Part shown: positions 1-7,264 of the stretch, piece after piece
How positions within the stretch are numbered: the stretch's first letter is position 1
Layout of the letters: each line of letters starts with the position of its first letter
NCBI GenBank assembly: GCA_900553245.1
Contig: USCP01000004.1
Coordinates: 1 to 25,504, forward strand
Length of the DNA: 25,504 bases
DNA from: an uncultured Peptococcaceae bacterium
GTDB lineage: Bacteria > Bacillota > Peptococcia > Peptococcales > Peptococcaceae
Direction of reading: 5' to 3'
Notes under the pieces: model-generated
The model's input: only the letters and a program-made list of their open reading frames with translations
The model's database searches: none
What the model was told of the DNA's origin: nothing
Program-made: the position numbers and the translations under genes

Positions 1-1129
1 TTTGCCCTGCGCAGAAAAGCCCGCTCACACGCTTGGTTTCAAGGCTTGGGCGCAATTCGAGAGGGTCAATCAAATCATACTCGATGGCGTAAGCAGGACG
101 CATCACCTCGCACTGTTCAAGCCCAGGCAGGGTATGAATCATCTCCAACTGCACGTCCATCGGCAAGCTGGAAGAAAAGCCTTGCACATACAACTCGGTC
201 GTATTGAGCCCTTCAGGTTCCACAAAAAGCTGATGGCGACTCTTGTCGCTAAAGCGCACCACCTTATCCTCAATGGATGGGCAGTAGCGCGGACCGGTCC
301 CTTCGATAAAACCGGAATAGAGGGGGGAGCGGTCCAAATTGGCACGGATGATGCCATGGGTCGTTTCATTGGTATAGGTCAAGTGGCAACTGATTTTATC
401 CAAGCCGTTTTCAAAATCGCTGTCATGCCAGAAAGAGAAATGCTTGTCGTTGGCGTCGCTTGGTTGTTCTTCCATCTTTGAAAAATCCACACTGCGCACA
501 TCCACACGCGCCGGTGTGCCGGTTTTGAAGCGCACCACATTAAAGCCCACCTCACGCAGGCTTTCGGAGAGCTTATTGGCAGGCAGCTGCCCTTGCGGAC
601 CGGCATTTTCGCTATATTCACCGATGATGATGCGGCTCTTTAGGTAAGTGCCGGTACAAAGAATCACACGCTTGCCGTAATAGGCAATGCCGGTATGGTC
701 CATCACCCCACACACCGCACCGTCCTCAATCAACAATTCTTCGGCGATCAATTGCTTCACCGTAAGATTGTCGGTATGCTCCAGACGCTTGGTCATCGTC
801 TGACGATACAATTCCTTGTCCATCTGTGCACGCATGGGATGAAACACCGGCCCCTTGGACGTATTCAACACACGCATTTGAATCAAACATTCGTCCGCAA
901 CCTCACCCATGCTGCCGCCCATCGCATCCAACTCACGCACTAAATGCGCCTTTGCAGGCCCACCGATGGATGGATTGCAAGGAAGAAGGGCGATATGGTC
1001 CAAGCTAATCGTGCAAAGCAGGGTTTGATGCCCCATCTTGGCACAGGCCAACGCCGCTTCACAGCCGGCATGGCCACCGCCCCCCACAATCACATCATAG
1101 TGGGTCGGATAATCATATATTTTATTCAT
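1..1129 (-). CDS. mnmG: MnmG (GidA), tRNA U34 carboxymethylaminomethyl-modification FAD subunit, partial
   Basis: FAD-dependent partner of MnmE; the complex installs the (carboxymethyl)aminomethyl group at C5 of wobble uridine 34 in certain tRNAs, in the cytosol. Only the first 376 codons are present; the frame is open to the left edge. The ATG at 1129 starts MNKIYDYPTHYDVIVVGGGH, and GGGHAGCEAA at about residues 17-26 is the dinucleotide-binding GxGxxG fold. SIGGPAKAHLVRELDAMGG, KTGTPARV and GTGPRYCPSIEDKVVRF are family motifs. An AGGAG lies about 11 bases upstream of the start. The gene begins 13 bases after mnmE stops, so the two form an operon. The family is about 620-640 residues, so roughly 40% is missing beyond the window. 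Confidence 0.97.
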   Translation of the reverse strand, partial: MNKIYDYPTHYDVIVGGGGHAGCEAALACAKMGHQTLLCTISLDHIALLPCNPSIGGPAKAHLVRELDAMGGSMGEVADECLIQMRVLNTSKGPVFHPMRAQMDKELYRQTMTKRLEHTDNLTVKQLIAEELLIEDGAVCGVMDHTGIAYYGKRVILCTGTYLKSRIIIGEYSENAGPQGQLPANKLSESLREVGFNVVRFKTGTPARVDVRSVDFSKMEEQPSDANDKHFSFWHDSDFENGLDKISCHLTYTNETTHGIIRANLDRSPLYSGFIEGTGPRYCPSIEDKVVRFSDKSRHQLFVEPEGLNTTELYVQGFSSSLPMDVQLEMIHTLPGLEQCEVMRPAYAIEYDLIDPLELRPSLETKRVSGLFCAGQ

Positions 1130-1142
1130 AATAAAAGTGCTC

Positions 1143-2513
1143 CTATTTTCCTAAACAGAATTTTGAGAAGATCGTATCAATCAAATCCTCACTCGCTGTA
1201 TCCCCAGTGATCAGGCCAAGATTTTCCCAAGCATTTTGCAAATCAATCACAAGAATATCCTTGCTCATACCCATATCAAGGCCATCCAAGAAACTCATAA
1301 GGTCGGCCGCGCAGCGTTCCAAGAGGGCAATATGACGGGCATTGCTCACCACCGCCGTATCACCGGTGCCCACAGTTTTATCATGGAGAATCACAGACAA
1401 AATTGACTGCTCCAATGCCTCGATGCCTTCCACCTCCTTGGCGGAAATACGCACATGCTTGTCAGCAAATGCCTCCGGCACTGCCATGGTATCGTTTAAA
1501 TCGCTCTTATTCACCACAAGCAAGCATGCCTTACCTTCGAGCGCTCTTAAAAACGCCTCATCATCCGCATCCAAACCACGGCTTGCATCCACCACATAAA
1601 GGACCAAGTCCGCCGCTTGACTCGCCGCCTTGGCGCGCTCTACGCCAATCGCTTCGATGGTATCCGCCGTTTCGCGAATCCCAGCCGTATCGAGAATTTC
1701 CACCGGCACCCCACCAATCGTGAGATGCTCCGTCACCACATCGCGGGTCGTGCCTGCAATATCCGTGACAATCGCACGGTCACGCCCCAAAAGGGCATTG
1801 AGCAAACTCGACTTGCCCACATTTGGTTTACCGGCAATCACCATCTTGATGCCATCGCGGGTAATGCGCCCACGCTCAGCGCCGGCAATCAAGGCATCCA
1901 TATCGCCTTGCACTGCACGCACTCGGCTTGCCAATTCCTCATCGGTCAAACGCTCAATATCATCCTCCGGATAATCCAAATCTGCTTGGATAAAGGCCAC
2001 CAACTCCAACACTGCCTCGCGGGCATCGCGAATACGCCCTTCGAGAACGCCACTCTTTTGCGCCACCGCTTGAGAAAGCGCTGCCTCGCTCTTGGCATCG
2101 ACAATATCCATAATCGCCTCGGCACGGGTGAGATCCAGCTTGCCATTGATAAAGGCGCGCTTGGTAAACTCGCCCTCATCCGCCAGACGTGCCCCGCACA
2201 CCAAGCACAAACGCAAAATCTCTTGGGTAGAGGTGTGCCCACCGTGACATTGGATTTCTACCACATCCTCGCCGGTGTAGCTCTTCGGCCCGCGCATCAG
2301 CAAAAAGAGCGCCTCATCCACACGCTTCTCATGCGCCGCGTCCCACACCCAACCGTAATGAATCGTGTGACTCGCCGCCGTACTTAAATCCGCCGCCCCA
2401 TCATACAAACGCTTGGCAATCGCCAGCGCCTCCGGACCACTCAAACGGATGATCCCAACAGCAGCACGCCCCGGCGCCGTAATAATCGCAGCAATGGTAT
2501 CAGTGACGCTCAT
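1143..2513 (-). CDS. mnmE: MnmE (TrmE), tRNA modification GTPase
   Basis: K+-activated GTPase that works with MnmG to modify wobble U34 of tRNAs. The N-terminal tetrahydrofolate-binding domain begins DTIAAIITAPGRAAVGIIRL. The G domain carries G1 GKPNVGKSS (near residue 228), the TTRD of G2, DTAG of G3 and NKSD of G4. The protein ends in CLGK, the essential C-terminal Cys motif (C-I/L-GK). I chose the ATG at 2513 (456 residues) over the in-frame ATG at 2519: AGAGGA at 2520-2525 lies 6 bases from 2513 but touches 2519. It is followed directly by mnmG. In most Bacillota this pair follows jag; here it lies about 16 kb away across the origin. Confidence 0.97.
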   Translation of the reverse strand: MSVTDTIAAIITAPGRAAVGIIRLSGPEALAIAKRLYDGAADLSTAASHTIHYGWVWDAAHEKRVDEALFLLMRGPKSYTGEDVVEIQCHGGHTSTQEILRLCLVCGARLADEGEFTKRAFINGKLDLTRAEAIMDIVDAKSEAALSQAVAQKSGVLEGRIRDAREAVLELVAFIQADLDYPEDDIERLTDEELASRVRAVQGDMDALIAGAERGRITRDGIKMVIAGKPNVGKSSLLNALLGRDRAIVTDIAGTTRDVVTEHLTIGGVPVEILDTAGIRETADTIEAIGVERAKAASQAADLVLYVVDASRGLDADDEAFLRALEGKACLLVVNKSDLNDTMAVPEAFADKHVRISAKEVEGIEALEQSILSVILHDKTVGTGDTAVVSNARHIALLERCAADLMSFLDGLDMGMSKDILVIDLQNAWENLGLITGDTASEDLIDTIFSKFCLGK

Positions 2514-2548
2514 AGTCATTCCTCTTTTCTCGTAAATTTTCTCTCCCT

Positions 2549-2557
2549 AGTGTACCA
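2549..2557 (-). promoter_or_regulatory. Candidate extended -10 promoter for mnmE-mnmG
   Basis: On the minus strand the sequence reads TGGTACACT, an extended -10 (TGn plus TACACT) about 36 bases upstream of the mnmE start. The gyrB promoter has the identical nonamer. No convincing -35 is visible, as is common with extended -10 promoters. Confidence 0.45.
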
Positions 2558-2610
2558 CACAACCCCACGCATATAAAGAACCAGCCACCACCGCACAAGC
2601 ATAGCACGTG

Positions 2611-2680
2611 CAAAAAAGCCTCCCCACGAAGGCTCCGGTGGGAGGGGGACCGCGTGAGCGGTGGTAGGGGGCTTCGCTGC
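2611..2680. repeat. Dispersed palindromic repeat, copy A
   Basis: AAAGCCTCC is followed by an imperfect hairpin (CCTCCCCAC / GTGGGAGG) and GGGGACCGCGTGAGCGGTGG. Copies B (2771-2830) and C (6491-6550) share the start, the hairpin plan and parts of the tail. It lies in the gap between mnmE and the SLH gene and resembles the short non-coding palindromic repeats common in gut Bacillota; I cannot assign a named family. Confidence 0.6.
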
Positions 2681-2770
2681 CTTGCTAATAGCACTCGCCT
2701 ACGCATGAAGCACCATAATTGACACCACCCTGCTACAATAGGCACCCATCTCTCACAAGCAATCACCCTC

Positions 2771-2830
2771 TCAAAGCCTCCTCCGAAGGATCCGAGGAGA
2801 GGGGACCGCGTGAGCGATGGGTGATAGAGA
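2771..2830. repeat. Dispersed palindromic repeat, copy B
   Basis: TCAAAGCCTCCTC, a loop CGAAGGATCC, GAGGAGAGG and GGGACCGCGTGAGCGATGG. The stem letters differ from copy A, yet both arms still pair (CTC with GAG here, CAC with GTG in A). The rest of the gap between mnmE and the SLH gene shows no gene. Confidence 0.6.
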
Positions 2831-2886
2831 CTCGTTTACTACCTAGACTGCCTTTCAATCTTGCACACACGGAAAATACACCCCAC

Positions 2887-2912
2887 AAAAAAACGCACCC
2901 CGAGGGGTGCGT
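2887..2912 (-). terminator. Intrinsic terminator of the SLH protein gene
   Basis: Read on the minus strand: CGCACCCC / GGGGTGCG hairpin with a short loop followed by seven T. It begins about 20 bases after the stop codon. Confidence 0.9.
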
Positions 2913-2933
2913 CATATTCATTTCAAGTCCAAC

Positions 2934-5900
2934 TTACTTTGCCACGTTTTCACAGTAGTTCATGAGAACGGTGGCAACTTGGGCACGAGTTGCGGTGCCT
3001 TTTGGTTGGAGTTCGTTGCCGTTGCCGCTCATGAGTTTTTCAGCCACTGCCCATTGGACCACGTCTTGTGCCCATGGGCTAACGGTGGTGCCGTCGGTGA
3101 AGGTACTGAGGTCGGCACGAGCACTAACGTCAATGCCTTTGTATTCGGCATAGCGGTAGAGGATGCTCGCCATTTGTTCGCGGGTGAGGGCTTGATCCGG
3201 CGCGTAGGTGCCGTCAGGCATACCGCTTACGATGTTGTTGCTTGCAGCCCAGTTTACAGCATCGGTGTACCATTTGCCGTCAGCCACATCAGAGAAGAGA
3301 CCACTCTTGTCACAAGCAGGGCCACCTTCCATGTTGTAGAGAACCGCTGCCATCATGGCACGGTTGAGTTCCACGTTTGGTGCAAAGGTGGTGGCGGTGG
3401 TACCGTTCATAAGGCCGTTGTTGAAGACGTATTCAACTGCCGGGAAGTACCAGGCATCCTTTGCCACGTCAGTGAATGGCAAACCGGATGGTTGTTCCGG
3501 TTCGGTTGGTGCCACCTTGAAGGTTGCTTTAACAGTGACATCGCTTGCAGGCATTTTGAAGGTGTACTTGTTGTCATCCTTCTTGGTGACTTCTACCTTG
3601 TCGCCGTCCTTTTCAGTCACGGTCACCGCATCAACGACATAGCCTTCATCAGGGGTCGCAGTGATGGTCACAGTGCTGTTCTTGCTTGCACGCTTGTGGG
3701 TTGCTGTGATGGTACCGTTGTCGGTGTCAGCGAGGGTGATGTCGTAGCGTTTTACTACAGTGCCACCACCGGTGGAATTAGATTCCCATACAGCAGTGAA
3801 GGTAATATCTTCGGTAACGGTTACTTCTTTGCCAGCTTGATGAACATTGCCGTTGGCATCTTTCCAGCCAATAAAGGTATAGCCTTCACGTTCAAGGCTA
3901 GGGAGTTTGAAAACGCTGTCTTTATTAAGCGTCACTTTACTTTCAGCACTGCCATCTTCCAAAGTAACAATACAGGTTTGAGCTTGATCTGTTACAGTAA
4001 TATCCTTCATTTCAAGCTGATCGCCTTGTTCATTTTTAAGTGCTTCTTCCACTGATGGGTAGTAGCTGTATGGCGTATCTTTATCTTGTGGGTCTTTTAC
4101 TTCAATTTTAAGGGCGTCGTCCAAATTATCTTTTGGCACCGGTGCAGAGAACTCCCCGCCGGATACGGTTAATTTATCGTTGGTTTGACCAACTAAGGTC
4201 ACGTTAGAAACGCCTTCTGCAGAAACAAAGTTCCCACCTTTGATGTCGGTATCGAGACCACCACCTGGATAATTGGCTGCTTCGTCGACAACAACCGCAC
4301 TGGATGGAACTTGATTCTTATTATCACCAACATAACCCTTGGTATTGCCGGTGGTCACAATGTTCACATTGTTAATGGTTGCCGCACCGCTACGCGCAAG
4401 AATCCCTGCACCATTATGTACATAGATATTCCCACCGTTTACAGTGAGAATCCCTTCTTGTGGATGATAAATCCCACACGCCACATACCCGGCACTTTGG
4501 ATTTCACCAATCAATGTCCCACCATTGATAGTAATAGTGGTACCACCTTGGTTTTCACCTTCTTTAACGGTACCATTCCCAGCCACTGCGCCATTATCGC
4601 GGGATTTTACAACGCCACCGTCCATGGTCAAGGTCGCACCCTTCCCAATAACACCGATGCCGTATTCTTGAGCTTCTACATAACCATCCGTCATATTGAT
4701 GGTGGAAGCAATAGTATTCTTGCCGGTTTTATCACCTACTACAAAAAGGCCACTGCCCTTTTCAGTTTTAAAGGTACCACCTTTAACATTTAAGGTCCCA
4801 CCGTTAGCAACGGTCACTACATCAGCAGTGGTGGTTTGAATCACACCGAAACCTGGGTAGGTGACAGTTTTGTGATCGTCGCCAACCACTGGTTGACCCG
4901 CGGTGCTGTCGGTTACAGTCAAATTCCCGCCATTTACAACAATAGCTGAGGTCGCCTGTTCTTTAGCACTCAAAGTTTTACCGTTCAAATCGAGAGTAAA
5001 AGTCTTACCTTGAGGAACAATCACATTTTCGGTGACATTTCCCAATAAAGTAATATTTCCAGAGACATTGTTATCAATAGCATCAGCTAATGTTTTGTAC
5101 TCGGTATTTCCAACTTTTGCAGCATTGTTGACGATCTGATATGTTTTATTGTTCACTGTAGCACTAACAGATATATTCGACGCACCAATATTATCCTCGT
5201 AAAAATCACCGTGAGGAGTGATGGAATTGGTCACATCCTTGTCGCCCAAAATAGCAGAATGCACGGTTGCGGTGCAATTCTGCATGGTTGTAGTAGTCGT
5301 AGCACCACCAGCGGTATGCACAGTACCAACCAATGCACCAAACTCATTATCATCGCTTGAACCTATATCCGGATTGGTCATCTTCAAATTGCCTTCATAA
5401 GTGCAATTTTCCAAGGTATTCCCATAATGGAGAATACCGAGAATGCCGCCGACATCACAGGTAGACCCGCTAACATCAATATTCACGTTACAGCCTGAAA
5501 CCTTATGACCGCCTTCACCCATAAAGCCGACCAAACCGCCGACATAGGTGCGATATCCTTCACTGTCAGCCTTAACATAGCTGCCATCGGCACCCAATAC
5601 GTTCACATTGGTGATATTCGCATAGGCGTTCTTGCCAAAAGCACCGCCGACATAAGCGTAGCCATCTACTTGAATAAGGCCTTTGACAGTGATATCAGTA
5701 TATTTAGAAGTATATGGGGTCCCTGCGACCGCACCAACATCTAAATATCCTTGAACCTTGGCATTTTCCAAGGTAAAATTTTTCACCTCGCCATTTGTGG
5801 TAAAGCCAAATAAGCCGATGTCACTTTTCCCCGGATAGATAGCAGTTAAATTTCTGATGGTATGCTTTTGCCCATCAAAAGTTCCACTAAATGGTTTATT

Positions 5901-6212
5901 ACTATTCCCAATCGGCTCCCAATTGGTATAGCTAGATAAATCAATATTGTCGCCTAAAATAATAGTTTTCCCTGCAAAGTTGTTCCCACCATTAACCAAC
6001 TGTGCCAACCCTGCCAATTCTTGCGCAGTGTCGATGGTAAATTGAGAATCATTCTCGTGATTCTCATACCAACTGGTGTCTGCTTTCGGCCCTTCGCCAG
6101 CGAATACTGCCACATCAGATTCGGCATTTGTCACCGGTGCTGCCATAACAGGGGTGACCATGGTCAGCATCATGGAAACAGTCAGCAGACTTGCCAACAA
6201 TTTCTTCTTCAT
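2934..6212 (-). CDS. SLH-domain cell-surface protein with GLUG/beta-helix-like and InlB-type repeats
   Basis: 1092 residues, secreted and predicted to attach to the cell wall. A Sec signal peptide (KKK then a hydrophobic stretch, cleavage near APVMA-APV) covers about residues 1-25. Residues about 40-330 contain GLUG-like segments (for example GTFDGQKHTIRNL), and 370-720 is a long Gly/Thr/Val/Asn-rich stretch with repeated T(I/V)xGGT patterns typical of right-handed beta-helices. Then comes a Listeria-Bacteroides repeat (GYTFIGWKDANGN, near 790-830), an InlB-B-like repeat (DNGTITATHKRASKNSTVTI, near 835-905), and three SLH domains (about 911-960, 970-1022, 1037-1085; FTDV, FSDV and FTDG starts). 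SLH domains bind pyruvylated secondary wall polymers. RBS AAAGGATG precedes the ATG. The ligand is unknown; adhesion or S-layer-associated roles are inference. Confidence 0.9.
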   Translation of the reverse strand: MKKKLLASLLTVSMMLTMVTPVMAAPVTNAESDVAVFAGEGPKADTSWYENHENDSQFTIDTAQELAGLAQLVNGGNNFAGKTIILGDNIDLSSYTNWEPIGNSNKPFSGTFDGQKHTIRNLTAIYPGKSDIGLFGFTTNGEVKNFTLENAKVQGYLDVGAVAGTPYTSKYTDITVKGLIQVDGYAYVGGAFGKNAYANITNVNVLGADGSYVKADSEGYRTYVGGLVGFMGEGGHKVSGCNVNIDVSGSTCDVGGILGILHYGNTLENCTYEGNLKMTNPDIGSSDDNEFGALVGTVHTAGGATTTTTMQNCTATVHSAILGDKDVTNSITPHGDFYEDNIGASNISVSATVNNKTYQIVNNAAKVGNTEYKTLADAIDNNVSGNITLLGNVTENVIVPQGKTFTLDLNGKTLSAKEQATSAIVVNGGNLTVTDSTAGQPVVGDDHKTVTYPGFGVIQTTTADVVTVANGGTLNVKGGTFKTEKGSGLFVVGDKTGKNTIASTINMTDGYVEAQEYGIGVIGKGATLTMDGGVVKSRDNGAVAGNGTVKEGENQGGTTITINGGTLIGEIQSAGYVACGIYHPQEGILTVNGGNIYVHNGAGILARSGAATINNVNIVTTGNTKGYVGDNKNQVPSSAVVVDEAANYPGGGLDTDIKGGNFVSAEGVSNVTLVGQTNDKLTVSGGEFSAPVPKDNLDDALKIEVKDPQDKDTPYSYYPSVEEALKNEQGDQLEMKDITVTDQAQTCIVTLEDGSAESKVTLNKDSVFKLPSLEREGYTFIGWKDANGNVHQAGKEVTVTEDITFTAVWESNSTGGGTVVKRYDITLADTDNGTITATHKRASKNSTVTITATPDEGYVVDAVTVTEKDGDKVEVTKKDDNKYTFKMPASDVTVKATFKVAPTEPEQPSGLPFTDVAKDAWYFPAVEYVFNNGLMNGTTATTFAPNVELNRAMMAAVLYNMEGGPACDKSGLFSDVADGKWYTDAVNWAASNNIVSGMPDGTYAPDQALTREQMASILYRYAEYKGIDVSARADLSTFTDGTTVSPWAQDVVQWAVAEKLMSGNGNELQPKGTATRAQVATVLMNYCENVAK

Positions 6213-6245
6213 TCGTGTTCATCCTTTCCTTTACACATAGCTTCC

Positions 6246-6271
6246 CAGCCATTTCACAGATCAAATGGCTG
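6246..6271 (-). promoter_or_regulatory. Perfect 9-bp hairpin in the SLH gene leader
   Basis: CAGCCATTT and AAATGGCTG are separated by 8 bases, 33 bases upstream of the SLH start codon and downstream of the likely promoter. There is no T-tract on the coding strand, so it is not a terminator. It may stabilise the 5' end of the mRNA or control translation. Confidence 0.55.
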
Positions 6272-6286
6272 ATTTATAACAAAAAT

Positions 6287-6315
6287 ATTATGCCACAAAC
6301 GAAAAAAAAAAAAAA
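6287..6315 (-). promoter_or_regulatory. Candidate SLH gene promoter with a T14 homopolymer at -35
   Basis: On the minus strand there is an extended -10-like TGGCATAAT (hexamer at 6287-6292). The place where a -35 box would sit, 17 bases further upstream, falls inside a run of 14 T (6302-6315 on the plus strand is A14). A second possible -10 (TGTTATAAA) lies about 15 bases further downstream, so the exact start site is uncertain. Confidence 0.4.
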
Positions 6316-6442
6316 TAGGCTGAATATATGCCATTATGGAATTTTTTTGTATGCGCCTTTCGGTGTTAGGAATGGAAACAAGTATGTCGGGCTTTTCTAT
6401 GTTGCAAGCGAGCTCCCCCCTTCCGCCCGGGCAAACCGGGCA

Positions 6443-6470
6443 CCGTCCCCCAAAGGGGACGGCGTTTTTG
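6443..6470 (+). terminator. Plus-facing terminator-like hairpin without an obvious gene
   Basis: CCGTCCCC, loop CAAA, GGGGACGG, then CGTTTTTG. A second short hairpin (CCCGG / CCGGG) lies just left of it. The T-tract serves plus-strand transcription, but both neighbouring genes are on the minus strand. It may belong to the adjacent repeat copy C. Confidence 0.4.
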
Positions 6471-6490
6471 TTCCAGTTTCTCGGTCCCCA

Positions 6491-6550
6491 CTCAAAGCCT
6501 CCCCCTGAAAAATCCGGGGTGGAGGGAGACCTCGCTGCCTTTCAACTATC
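6491..6550. repeat. Dispersed palindromic repeat, copy C
   Basis: CTCAAAGCCTCCCCC, loop TGAAAAATCC, GGGGTGGAGG, then a tail ending CTGCCTTTCAA that is shared with copy B. The CGCGTGAGCG segment of copies A and B is missing here. The rest of the 6213-6694 gap holds only the SLH promoter region and terminators. Confidence 0.55.
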
Positions 6551-6612
6551 ACTTGCTATCATATTCAGCACCACACAAGCAATGTACTGTCTTTCGCCTT
6601 CTTTTATCGCAC

Positions 6613-6648
6613 AAAAAAAACACTCCGATGGGTCGGAGTGTTTTTTTG
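6613..6648. terminator. Bidirectional intrinsic terminator after the XRE gene
   Basis: CACTCCGA (6621-6628), loop TGGG, TCGGAGTG (6633-6640), with eight A on the left and seven T on the right, so it can act on either strand. It lies about 50 bases past the stop of the minus-strand regulator gene. Confidence 0.9.
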
Positions 6649-6694
6649 TTTCGGATGATCTCTTCTTTAATTTTTCCACGCTATATAAAAGAGA

Positions 6695-7024
6695 TTATTC
6701 GGCTTTTTCTTCTTCAATACGTTCGAGCTCGAGGGTGATGAGGCTTTGTACGACCTTTTTGCCGTAAGCATCGAGTTGGCGATAACGGCTAACAAAGGTT
6801 TCTACGTCCACTTCATCAACGTTGAGCGGACCACCGCTGAAGAAGTCTAAGGTGACATTCAATTCCTTGGCGAGGGCCATGAGAATATTGATGTCTACCT
6901 TGGTGTTGTCTCTTTTAATGATCCCGTAGATGGTTTGCGGGCTGATGCCTGCTTCTCTTGCGACACGGTTCACGTTTGTATTGCGATAATTGATCAATTC
7001 TTCCAAACGTTTGCCTATAGACAT
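6695..7024 (-). CDS. XRE/Cro-CI-type helix-turn-helix protein
   Basis: Small DNA-binding regulator of 109 residues. Residues about 5-60 form an HTH_3 domain (RLEELINYRNTNVNRVAREA, then GISPQTIYGIIKRD as the turn and recognition helix, then DINILMALAKELNVTLDFF). The tail (about 70-109) is charged and helical, ending EELERIEEEKAE-like, and could be for dimerisation. RBS GAGGTG lies 7 bases before the ATG. It is a single-gene unit with its own terminator, between gyrA and the surface protein gene. A 12-bp palindrome at its start suggests autoregulation. The target genes are unknown. Confidence 0.88.
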   Translation of the reverse strand: MSIGKRLEELINYRNTNVNRVAREAGISPQTIYGIIKRDNTKVDINILMALAKELNVTLDFFSGGPLNVDEVDVETFVSRYRQLDAYGKKVVQSLITLELERIEEEKAE

Positions 7025-7035
7025 TGTTTATCACC

Positions 7036-7047
7036 TCAATCGATTGA
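7036..7047. promoter_or_regulatory. Candidate operator palindrome for the XRE regulator
   Basis: TCAATCGATTGA is a perfect 12-bp palindrome whose edge overlaps the ribosome binding site of the regulator gene. Possible -10 sequences (TATAAA or TACTAT on the minus strand) lie about 15-25 bases further upstream. A repressor bound here could block its own expression. Confidence 0.4.
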
Positions 7048-7207
7048 TTTGCGTCATTTTATAGTATGACCTTTTCGTTCAATTTATGATAACACAACAA
7101 TATCAACATTTCTATAAAGATGTAAAAAAGCGACTAAAAATATTCAAAAAAAGACAGAATAGCCATTAAGACTATGTTTTATACGTTATTAGGCATTATT
7201 TATGGCA

Positions 7208-7246
7208 ATAAAAAAAGAATCCCCTCCGTTGGGAGCAGATTCTTTT
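7208..7246 (-). terminator. Intrinsic terminator of gyrA
   Basis: On the minus strand an imperfect hairpin pairs AAGAATC with GATTCTT, with an inner CTCC / GGAG, followed by seven T. It begins about 20 bases after the gyrA stop. Confidence 0.8.
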
Positions 7247-7264
7247 GATGTTGGTATTTCATCT

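Noticed and set aside
2907..4055. 382-codon plus-strand frame opposite the SLH gene
   Set aside because: It is antisense to a gene with signal peptide, three SLH domains, ribosome binding site and terminator; its translation has no recognisable domain.
6443..6470. Plus-facing terminator as evidence of a hidden plus-strand gene at 6.2-6.4 kb
   Set aside because: No start codon with a ribosome binding site and no conserved frame precede it; more likely part of repeat sequence.
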